DNA from: Plasmodiophora brassicae
Lineage: Eukaryota > Endomyxa: Phytomyxea > Phytomyxea > Plasmodiophorida
Direction: 5' to 3'
Assembly: GCA_036867785.1 (NCBI GenBank)
Contig: CP145411.1
Coordinates: forward strand, 1,240,001 to 1,304,000
Length of the DNA stretch: 64,000 bases
This document shows, one piece after another, positions 35,235-42,596 of this stretch. The notes under the pieces were generated by a model. It was given only the letters and a program-made list of their open reading frames with translations, had not been told where the DNA came from and did not search any database. The position numbers were made by a program, and so were the translations under genes. Positions within the stretch are counted from its first letter, which is position 1. Each line of letters begins with the position of its first letter.

Positions 35235-36247
35235 TTAAAATTGGTAGTCGAGCTTCGCGCAGGGTCGCAGAGTTTTCAGGGAGCCGCGACGTAACATCAC
35301 TAAGTCGCCCACCTGAAACTTCGGAGACGTTTGCCGCTTCGCGTCGGCGAATCGTTTGGAATCGACAGAAGCTCGAGTCAATTGGCGGGTCAAGAAGTTG
35401 CGAATCCTCTGCAAGGACTCAGCTCGCTCGTCGGCAGTCGGATTGGCGCTGGTAGACGGTCGAGGTTGCACGTCCATCACACGTGGATGGTAGCCATAAT
35501 TCGCGAAAAACGGTGACATACCTGTCGCTGCATTGTTGTACGAAAATTCGGCTACGGCAAGGAGCGGATGCCAGTCGTCTTGTAAGTAGTTGACGTACGC
35601 ACGGAGATACTGTTCCATGACTTGGTTCACCCGCTCGGTTTGGCCATCGGATTCTGGGTGCCGCGAAGAAGACAGGTTGCGTTGCACGCCGAGACGTATG
35701 AGAAGTTGCTTCCAGAACTTAGCGATGAACTGAGGCCCTCGGTCCGACACGGTATCGTCAGGGAGGCCATGTAAGCGGAAGACATTTGCTAGAAACAAGG
35801 CGGCAAGGTCGACAGATGATATTGTTTCGTTGCAAGGAATAAAATGCGCCATCTTGGAGAGGCGGTCAACGACGACGAGGATGGAGTCATACCCGTTCGA
35901 GCAGGGAAGCTTAACCACGAAGTCCATGGAAATGGACCGCCACAGAGTCGTCGGCAGAGGGAGTGGCATGAGTAATCCGAAGGGATTGTGCCGAGCCGTC
36001 TTAGTCCGACGACACGTATCGCAGGAGAGCACGTAGCGGGTTACGAAAGGGGTTAAACCCGGCCACCAAAATTCGCGGCGAATTAACTGCACGGTTTTTC
36101 GAATACCGAGGTGGCCCGCCGTGCCATTATCGTGGAAATAGCGAAGAATGTCCAGTTTGCAGTCATCGCCAGAGACAACCACAGAATGTCCACGGTATAG
36201 AACGTCGTCTCGGACGCTAAAGTGGCGGCCGCTCGGACGATGAAGTC
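35235..36247 (-). CDS. Gypsy-1 integrase
   Basis: Minus strand, left of the copia insertion. Zinc-binding: HDNGTAGHLGIRKTVQLIRR and YVLSCDTCRRTKTARHNPFG. Core: SISMDFVVKLPCSNGYDSIL (first Asp), DTVSDRGPQFIAKFWKQLLI (second Asp) and SSRHPESDGQTERVNQVMEQ (Glu). Downstream is the beta-barrel-like FQVGDLVMLRRGSLKTLRP. The last part (chromodomain-like, GRLEYLIDWEG) is partly readable at 34990-35060. A frame change separates it from RNase H. Confidence 0.87.
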
Positions 36248-36252
36248 GCTGA

Positions 36253-36436
36253 TGTCGAACAACGTATCCACTACGACCAGCAGCACATGCCTGCAGCACG
36301 TGAACGCCGTCACGCACTCCGCGACTCCGTGCCCGCCGGCGTTGGCAACCGTTACACCGTCGGCGACTACGTCGCCACTGTAACGTCCGCCGCACACGCC
36401 GTACGTAATACATCCACTTCATTATTGTCCTTCTCA
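36253..36436 (+). repeat. Copia-A 5' LTR
   Basis: 184 bp, begins TGTCGAACAACG and ends GTCCTTCTCA. It is directly followed by the primer-binding site. Confidence 0.95.
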
Positions 36437-36450
36437 GATTAACAGTCGTA
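36437..36450 (+). other. Copia-A primer-binding site (tRNA-Asn half)
   Basis: GATTAACAGTCGTA follows the LTR with no gap. Its complement TACGACTGTTAATC is an anticodon arm: stem TACGA, loop CTGTTAA with anticodon GTT (Asn), then TC of the 3' stem strand. The primer would therefore be a tRNA-Asn cut at about nucleotide 40, not a tRNA 3' end. Here the upstream D-stem match is displaced by two extra bases (AG) compared with the miniature element. Confidence 0.75.
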
Positions 36451-36479
36451 TAGGCGCAGGCGCTGAGCCTCTACTCGCC

Positions 36480-39400
36480 ATGGCCGAGCGCCAGGCGACG
36501 CCTAACACGGATGACGACCCGCTGCGTCATCTGTCGCTCGAGGAGATCGACACCCGAATTGCCGAAGCGGAGGCAACGATCGCCAGGCAGGAGAAGATCG
36601 ACCGTCTCCGTGTCCTGCAGCAGCAGCTGGCGCGTCCGACCAGCTGTCCATCGACCCCGGCCATGCCGATCATCGCCGAGGCGCACAGCCGAAGCGACGC
36701 AGGCCGACTGCCCATGCCCAAGTTCGACGGTACTCCCGACTCGTTCACGTCCTGGGTTCAGACAGCTGCACTCTGGTTTCGCAATCGTGGGTACGCGGAC
36801 GTCATCGGGATCAACGAAGATGGCTCGCCGACTGCGACAACCGGTACGGCACACGACCCAGCTCTCGAGGCAGCCGCGCGCGAGATTCTACTCGTCCACA
36901 TGCTGGACCACAAGATCGCGTCCGCATTGTCTTTGTTTCAGGCAGGCTCGGCTGCCAAGTGCTGGCGCGTGCTGTTCCAGGCGTACAGCCCGTCGTCGCT
37001 GGCATCGGTCGTGCGCGCCGTCCGCGACCTCGTCACGGTCCAGCACATGCCCGGCGAGTCGGTCGCCACGTACGCCGCCCGAGTTCAAGCAGCGGCTCAT
37101 CGCGTCCGGTCGACGGTACCGACCGAGATGCTGTCCCTCACCGACGCATTGGTCGCCGTCCTCATCTTGGCCAACGCATCATCCGATCTCGACGCCGTCG
37201 TCGCTGGCCTGCACAATCGTGCTCTGGACACGCTGCCCAGTGTCTCCGAGGTCGTCGGGTCGTTGACAAGCGAGGAGATCAGGGTCCAAGACGTGCGGGA
37301 CCGACACGACGCGTTCCAAACGGCCAACCGCTCCAGTTGCGCCACATCGACGCGTCCCCGTGGACCACGACGCAACGAGTCCTGCGTCTTCCATCCCGGA
37401 TCCAAGCACACTAACGGCGAATGCACGCTGCAACGACACATCTGGTACCGCGACAGCAACGCGAAAAGCAATACATCCTCACCAACGTCCAACGAGTATC
37501 CAACGTCTGGCGCTCATCCGATCGATCCGGCGCCCGAGCCGATGCGTGCTTTGTCGGCACGCCACGCCATCGACGTGTACGCGAACTCAGTAGGCCTACT
37601 GGACTCAGCGTGTTCCACGACGATGACGCCCCTGCGCCGACATCTCAGCTGCTATCGCCAAGGCACCGGACCGGAAGTTGAGCTAGCCGATCTGTCGCGT
37701 ACGACCACTTCCGGTCGAGGCGTGACGTCATTCGGCATGGATGTCCAGGCGACGAGTATCGATTCGCTGCACGTTCCCCGACTTGGCCAAGCGCTAGTAT
37801 CAGTTGGCCAGCTCACCAGATCAGGTCACAAGATCGTGTTCGACGGCGATACCGCGAAGATCTACTCGGGGGCCAACTGGACGGCGCCCGTCGGTCAGCC
37901 AGTGGCCGTCAGTCAACGAGGACACGATAACCTGTACCGGATTCCATTATCCGCTCCAACCTCCGCGCCCGGCACACTTCACTCTGCCCGAGTCTGCTCC
38001 TTGATCGCATCCAGCGTCTCATGCCGCGTCGCTAAGGTCACCGCCGCAGCTCCAGCTGTCTGGCACGCTCGAACCGGCCACCTGGGTTACGGCAACCTGC
38101 GCATCCTGCACAAACGTTGTCGTGGCATGAAGTTCGACGGGCCAATCCCGAGGCCGCAAGATCGATGTCCATGCGCTGCATGTTTACTCGCCAAGGGCAA
38201 ACGGTCATCATTCCCTCCCAGTACGTCGCGCGCGCGTCGTGTTGGCGATCTCGTCCATAGCGATCTGTCCGGACGGTGGCCTGTCGTCGGTGTCGGCGGC
38301 TTTGAGTACTACCAGACCATGCTGGACGATTCCTCTCGGTACCTGTCCGTCTATCTGCTACGTCGCAAATCGGAGGCGCTCGACGTCATCAAGCACTATG
38401 ACGCGCGTCTTCGCAACCAGGAAGGACGTGGTATCCGGACGTTCCAGACCGACGGTGGCGGCGAGTACAACTCCAAGGCGTGCGTCCTGTTCTACAACGA
38501 GTCCGGCATCCTGCACCGCAAATCTGTCCCGTACACGCCCGAGCAGAACGGCCGCGCTGAAAGCGTCAACCACACGCTCTGCGGTATCGAAAGCTCAATC
38601 CGGTGCCACTCTCGCATGCCTGACTCCACGTGGCCCTGGTCGCTGTCCTACTCTGCGATACTGTACAACATCCACCCGAGATCAGTCCTTCCCGGGCGTC
38701 GCACATCGTTCGAGGCTGCTCGTCGCGCCCTACCTAACATCTCGGCCCTTCGTGTCTACGGTTGCGATGCCTATGCCATGCGACCGCATCCAGCCACGAA
38801 GAAGCCGAGCAAGTTGGAGCCTCGTCGTGTTCGCGCTGTGTTTATCGGTTTCACGCCCGGCATGAAGGCTTGGCGGTTCTACGACGTGGACCGGGAAGAC
38901 ACGTTCGAGAGCACGACTGCCGAGTTCCTGGAGACCTCGTTCACATTCGGCTTTGGAAGATCCAGCCCTGCTAGTTCATCATCAGCGCCACCGTCCAGTC
39001 CCGAGTCGAGCTCTGCGCCGAACGTTGACACGATCGTCCCGACGCCCGTCTCTTCCGACGCCGTCATGGCACCTCTACCATCGACGTCAGCATCCTCTCT
39101 CGCAGCATCCCCTCCCGAGCCTCCGTCACCTGCCGCTGCGTCATCGCCTTCCGAGATCGTCCGACCGTCGCGCTCACCGTCTCCTGATGACGTATCCACC
39201 GACGAAGATGATGATGACGCTGAAGATGATCCCGACTACGAAGGTTCGGCGTCCAGCAACGACTCTCCCAACGAAGCTGCCGACCCCGACGTCCACGACA
39301 ATTCCGATGCTGCTGATATCGTTGACCACAATGTCATCGACGTGCCACGCCCTCGCCGATCGAATCGTCGTCGTCAACCGCCTGGTGAATGGTGGAAGGC

Positions 39401-41435
39401 GCCGGAGGCGGCCAATCGTTCGTCGACACGGTGGTCCTCGACGGTCGACGCCTGGTTCCAGAATCCGACCCTAACGTTCCCGACACAGCGCCCTCCTCGT
39501 CGCTCCCGCCGACTGATCCGGCATTGGCAGCAGGTTGAGGAGCGCCGTCTGATCGATCAGGCCATCAGGTCCAACCGTCCGACATGTCGCGGCGCAGCTG
39601 CCAAGGCATGTCGAGCCAAGGTATCCGCCCCGATCGACCCAGCCCGTCTACCACGACCCGACCTGTCGAAGCTGAAAGCGACCGACATTCCCGTACCCAA
39701 CTCAATGGCCGATGCCCTCTCATCACCTTTCGCTGGCCACTGGTGGGACGCCGCCGTCACCCAGATGGCAACACTGGACGCCAAGGACACGTTCGGCCCG
39801 CTAATCGACCTGCCGAAAAGTAAGATCGCTGTTGGCGCCAAGTGGGTGTTCCGAGTGAAGTCCTCGCTCAGTGGCAACGGTGGCATCCGCAAGTTCACCG
39901 CCCGACTCTGTGCTCAGGGCTTCCGACAACGCCCCGGCATCGACTTCGACGATACGTTCGCGCCGACCGCCCGTGCCACTGCGTTCCTCGTTATCCTAGC
40001 GCTCGCGGCGCAGCACGGCCTGCATCTTCGCCAGGTCGACTGGGTGGCCGCATACCTGAACGCCGACATGCTCCATGATGTTTACATTCGTCAGCCGGAT
40101 GGCTTCACCGATCATCACGTCCCGTACCGAGTTCGTCAACTGCAAAAGGCCCTTTATGGAACGAAACAAGGCGCCGAACGTTGGTACAAGACGCTTCGGG
40201 AGATGCTGTTATCACTCGGATTCGAATCGATCATCGCGGACCCCTGCGTCTTCCGGTACGATCGCGATGGAAAGTTCATGATCATGTCGGTGCACACCGA
40301 CGACGGTCTGCTGGCGTACAATGACGTCCCGTTCGCGGAATCCGTTCTCGAGAAGCTCTCCACGATGGCCGAGATCACCGATCAAGGTGAACCGTCGACC
40401 CTGCTTGGCATGCGCATCCGACGCGAACCTGGCACCGGCGCCATCACCCTTGACCAAGCCGAGTACATCGAGAAGGTGTTGAGCGACTTCAACATGTCGC
40501 ATTGTCATCCGGTCGACACGCCGCACCAGCCTGGCGTTCACCTATCAACGACAATGAGTCCACAAAGCGACCTCGACCGTGACGAAATGGCGACCAAGCC
40601 GTACCTCAAACTTATTGGCTGCCTGACATGGCTCGCCCATCGATGCCGTCCCGACATCGCGTACATAACGAATGTACTGGCCCAATTCTCCTCGAATCCC
40701 GGCATCCAGCATTGGCGTGCGGGGCAACGCGTTCTTAAGTACCTCGCCGGCACCATGACGCACGGCATCCGATACGAACGCCAGCCCGAAGATCGTCTGA
40801 TCGCATACGCCGACGCTGATTGGGCATCCGACCCTGACACGCGACGGTCGCGCTCCGGCCACATCATCCTGCTGGCTGGCGGCCCCGTGCACTGGCAGTC
40901 ACGTCGCCAAGACCTGGGCGCAGTCAAAGTTAGCTTATCGTCCACACATGCAGAGATCAAGTCGCTGTGTGCTGTTACCCGCCAGCTGGCCTGGATCCGG
41001 TCATTCCTGACCGAAATCGGCTTCGCACGCTCCAGTCCGACGATCGTATACGAGGACAATCAAGGCGCGAAGGCCTGGTCTGGCTATCGTCGGATGGATG
41101 ATCGCACGAAGGACATCGAGGTGCAGTTTCACTACACCCGGGAGGCCGTCGAGGCCAGTTTGATCGTGGTCCACAAGTGCCCGTCCGCCGAGATGGCTGC
41201 AGACTACCTCACGAAGCCCGCTCTCAGCACCTCGTATCATGCGAACCTGCTCCTGGCCGGCATCATCGACACAAGTCCCAGGCCGTGTGCTGCTGGAGGG
41301 GGCGTGTCGAACAACGTATCCACTACGACCAGCAGCACATGCCTGCAGCACGTGAACGCCGTCACGCACTCCGCGACTCCGTGCCCGCCGGCGTTGGCAA
41401 CCGTTACACCGTCGGCGACTACGTCGCCACTGTAA
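36480..41435 (+). CDS. Copia-A Gag-Pol polyprotein
   Basis: ATG at 36480, one frame of 1651 codons. Gag: MPKFDGTPDSFTSWVQTAAL, with a zinc-like CVFHPGSKHTNGEC. Protease: VGLLDSACSTTMTPLRRHLS (Asp-Ser-Ala in place of the usual DSG). Integrase: WHARTGHLGYGNLRI...CPCAACLLAKGK (HHCC), then DLVHSDLSGRWP, FQTDGGGEYNSKA and PEQNGRAESVN (DDE). Acidic/Ser-Pro linker. RT: GAKWVFRVKSSLSGNGGIRK, QVDWVAAYLNADMLHDVYIR, YGTKQGAERWYKTL and the catalytic VHTDDGLL. RNase H: ADADWASDPDTRRSRSGHII, SLSSTHAEIKSL and YEDNQGAKAW. The stop lies 131 bp inside the 3' LTR. Confidence 0.95.
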   Translation: MAERQATPNTDDDPLRHLSLEEIDTRIAEAEATIARQEKIDRLRVLQQQLARPTSCPSTPAMPIIAEAHSRSDAGRLPMPKFDGTPDSFTSWVQTAALWFRNRGYADVIGINEDGSPTATTGTAHDPALEAAAREILLVHMLDHKIASALSLFQAGSAAKCWRVLFQAYSPSSLASVVRAVRDLVTVQHMPGESVATYAARVQAAAHRVRSTVPTEMLSLTDALVAVLILANASSDLDAVVAGLHNRALDTLPSVSEVVGSLTSEEIRVQDVRDRHDAFQTANRSSCATSTRPRGPRRNESCVFHPGSKHTNGECTLQRHIWYRDSNAKSNTSSPTSNEYPTSGAHPIDPAPEPMRALSARHAIDVYANSVGLLDSACSTTMTPLRRHLSCYRQGTGPEVELADLSRTTTSGRGVTSFGMDVQATSIDSLHVPRLGQALVSVGQLTRSGHKIVFDGDTAKIYSGANWTAPVGQPVAVSQRGHDNLYRIPLSAPTSAPGTLHSARVCSLIASSVSCRVAKVTAAAPAVWHARTGHLGYGNLRILHKRCRGMKFDGPIPRPQDRCPCAACLLAKGKRSSFPPSTSRARRVGDLVHSDLSGRWPVVGVGGFEYYQTMLDDSSRYLSVYLLRRKSEALDVIKHYDARLRNQEGRGIRTFQTDGGGEYNSKACVLFYNESGILHRKSVPYTPEQNGRAESVNHTLCGIESSIRCHSRMPDSTWPWSLSYSAILYNIHPRSVLPGRRTSFEAARRALPNISALRVYGCDAYAMRPHPATKKPSKLEPRRVRAVFIGFTPGMKAWRFYDVDREDTFESTTAEFLETSFTFGFGRSSPASSSSAPPSSPESSSAPNVDTIVPTPVSSDAVMAPLPSTSASSLAASPPEPPSPAAASSPSEIVRPSRSPSPDDVSTDEDDDDAEDDPDYEGSASSNDSPNEAADPDVHDNSDAADIVDHNVIDVPRPRRSNRRRQPPGEWWKAPEAANRSSTRWSSTVDAWFQNPTLTFPTQRPPRRSRRLIRHWQQVEERRLIDQAIRSNRPTCRGAAAKACRAKVSAPIDPARLPRPDLSKLKATDIPVPNSMADALSSPFAGHWWDAAVTQMATLDAKDTFGPLIDLPKSKIAVGAKWVFRVKSSLSGNGGIRKFTARLCAQGFRQRPGIDFDDTFAPTARATAFLVILALAAQHGLHLRQVDWVAAYLNADMLHDVYIRQPDGFTDHHVPYRVRQLQKALYGTKQGAERWYKTLREMLLSLGFESIIADPCVFRYDRDGKFMIMSVHTDDGLLAYNDVPFAESVLEKLSTMAEITDQGEPSTLLGMRIRREPGTGAITLDQAEYIEKVLSDFNMSHCHPVDTPHQPGVHLSTTMSPQSDLDRDEMATKPYLKLIGCLTWLAHRCRPDIAYITNVLAQFSSNPGIQHWRAGQRVLKYLAGTMTHGIRYERQPEDRLIAYADADWASDPDTRRSRSGHIILLAGGPVHWQSRRQDLGAVKVSLSSTHAEIKSLCAVTRQLAWIRSFLTEIGFARSSPTIVYEDNQGAKAWSGYRRMDDRTKDIEVQFHYTREAVEASLIVVHKCPSAEMAADYLTKPALSTSYHANLLLAGIIDTSPRPCAAGGGVSNNVSTTTSSTCLQHVNAVTHSATPCPPALATVTPSATTSPL

Positions 41436-41488
41436 CGTCCGCCGCACACGCCGTACGTAATACATCCACTTCATTATTGTCCTTCTCA
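41305..41488 (+). repeat. Copia-A 3' LTR
   Basis: 184 bp, appears identical to 36253-36436. It overlaps the end of the polyprotein frame (stop at 41433-41435). Confidence 0.95.
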
Positions 41489-41493
41489 GCTGA

Positions 41494-42153
41494 CGGGTGC
41501 GGCACACAAACGGGTCGGAAGCTTGGTTGCGGCGGATACGATCGGAGTGCGTCGGTTGGAGTATCGGTCACGTGGGTCTGGACCTCCTGTAGAGGTCCTG
41601 GCCCGAGCCGCGACGGTGGAAGGAGCAGGAGTGACTGCTGGAGCACAACCTCATCCTGATCAGAAGGCGCGTATTCGGGGCGACGAGTCAGGGCGTCCGC
41701 CTTGCCATGAAGACGGCCTGGTCGGTGTTGGATAACGAAATCAAATTCGTTACGCAGTTGGGACCATCGGACTTGACGACGATTCAGTTTGTGAGTGCTG
41801 GTGAAGTACTCCAGATTCCGATGATCGCTGTGGATGACGGTCTGGTGCCGCGATGAGTCCAGGAACTGACGCCACTTCTCGAAGGTCTGGACGACCGCGA
41901 GAAGTTCCTTGTCGTAGATAGGAAAATTGATCTCAGCAGGCGCGAGCTTGCGCGAGAAGAATGCCAACGGGTGAAGTTCATCATCGGGCCCCCGCTGCGA
42001 CAATACCATTGCCACCGCGAAATCGGAAGCAACCGTTTCCACTTCGCACGGGCGATCTGGGTCGAAATGAGCAAGGACAGGGGCTGACGTGAAAGCAACC
42101 TTGAGCGCCGTGAATGCGGCTTCTACCGATTGGTCCCAACGAAACGGCACGTT
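41494..42153 (-). CDS. Gypsy-1 RNase H domain
   Basis: Continues from RKFVPHFAELALPLTNLTR (42539-42594, beyond the mariner and the miniature element). It reads VPFRWDQSVEAAFTALKVAF, APVLAHFDPDRPCEVETVAS, RKLAPAEINFPIYDKELLAV, FEKWRQFLDSSRHQTVIHSD, and then the tether DFVIQHRPGRLHGKADALTR. The catalytic ETDAS motif has become ETVAS. It is interrupted on the left by the copia insertion. Confidence 0.85.
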
Positions 42154-42158
42154 ATCAC

Positions 42159-42285
42159 TGTCAGGAATTACATACATCCAATCCTCACGCCAGTCGGACT
42201 TCAGGCGCCGTAGCTGAGTGGTACAGCAGCGGTACGTTCAACCGTTGGCCCTGGGTTCGATTCCCAGCGGCGCCCGCGTTTTTCA
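42159..42285 (+). repeat. TRIM 5' LTR
   Basis: 127 bp, begins TGTCAGGAATTACATACATC and ends GCGTTTTTCA. More than half of its length is the tRNA-like gene. Confidence 0.95.
42204..42274 (+). tRNA. tRNA-like gene inside the TRIM 5' LTR
   Basis: 71 nt fold as a cloverleaf. The acceptor stem GGCGCCG/CGGCGCC is a perfect 7 bp. D arm GCTG-AGTGGTA-CAGC. Anticodon stem GCGGT/ACCGT (one G-T pair) closes the loop ACGTTCA. Variable loop TGGCC. T arm CTGGG-TTCGATT-CCCAG. The A box TAGCTGAGTGGT and B box GGTTCGATTCC fit Pol III promoters, and TTTTT at 42279-42283 is a terminator. The loop places GTT at the anticodon position but has C at position 33 in place of the near-universal T, so decoding is doubtful. 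The body resembles eukaryotic tRNA-Thr in acceptor and T arms. Confidence 0.7.
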
Positions 42286-42304
42286 GATTAACAGTCGTAT
42301 GCGC
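42286..42304 (+). other. TRIM primer-binding site
   Basis: GATTAACAGTCGTATGCGC immediately after the 5' LTR. Its complement GCGCATACGACTGTTAATC reads D-stem strand GCGC, base 26 A, anticodon stem TACGA, loop CTGTTAA (anticodon GUU) and TC. This is exactly a tRNA-Asn from position 22 to 40. It matches the copia site for 14 nt and extends further. Confidence 0.8.
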
Positions 42305-42406
42305 TATACATAGCCATACAGAAATGCGTGGCGCCAATGGGCCCTCTTCCGTAGTAGATCCCAGGACAGACACCATCGTCACACCTGGCTACGGATTGAG
42401 GGGGCG

Positions 42407-42533
42407 TGTCAGGAATTACATACATCCAATCCTCACGCCAGTCGGACTTCAGGCGCCGTAGCTGAGTGGTACAGCAGCGGTACGTTCAACCGTTGGCCCT
42501 GGGTTCGATTCCCAGCGGCGCCCGCGTTTTTCA
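42407..42533 (+). repeat. TRIM 3' LTR
   Basis: 127 bp, identical by eye to 42159-42285, preceded by the polypurine stretch TTGAGGGGGCG (42396-42406). Confidence 0.95.
42452..42522 (+). tRNA. tRNA-like gene inside the TRIM 3' LTR
   Basis: Second, identical copy of the tRNA-like gene at 42204-42274, again followed by TTTTT (42527-42531). Confidence 0.7.
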
Positions 42534-42596
42534 ATCACGCGTGAGATTTGTCAGCGGTAAGGCCAGTTCTGCGAAGTGGGGAACGAACTTGCGATA

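Larger units (their letters stand above)
36253..41488 (+). mobile_element. Intact copia retrotransposon (copia-A)
   Basis: 5236 bp. Two 184-bp LTRs look identical (36253-36436, 41305-41488). Flanks are a perfect 5-bp duplication GCTGA (36248-36252, 41489-41493). It has a primer-binding site at 36437, a polypurine tract GGAGGGGGCG at 41295-41304 and one uninterrupted 1651-codon polyprotein. It lies inside the integrase region of gypsy-1 in the opposite orientation. By sequence it looks young and possibly active. Confidence 0.95.
42159..42533 (+). mobile_element. Miniature LTR retrotransposon (TRIM) with a tRNA-like gene in each LTR
   Basis: 375 bp in all: two identical 127-bp LTRs and a 121-bp interior without coding capacity. 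Perfect 5-bp duplication ATCAC (42154-42158, 42534-42538). The interior starts with the copia primer-binding site and ends with a GAGGGGGCG polypurine tract. Removing the element and one ATCAC rejoins the gypsy-1 pol frame across ...LTNLTR/DNVPFRW. Orientation, primer site and polypurine tract indicate mobilisation by copia machinery. Each LTR carries a tRNA-like gene (separate entries). Confidence 0.92.

Noticed and set aside
42204-42274. tRNA-Sec or UGA suppressor (TCA read as anticodon)
   Set aside because: Placing TCA at 34-36 destroys the anticodon stem; the acceptor stem is 7 bp and lacks the long variable arm of tRNA-Sec.
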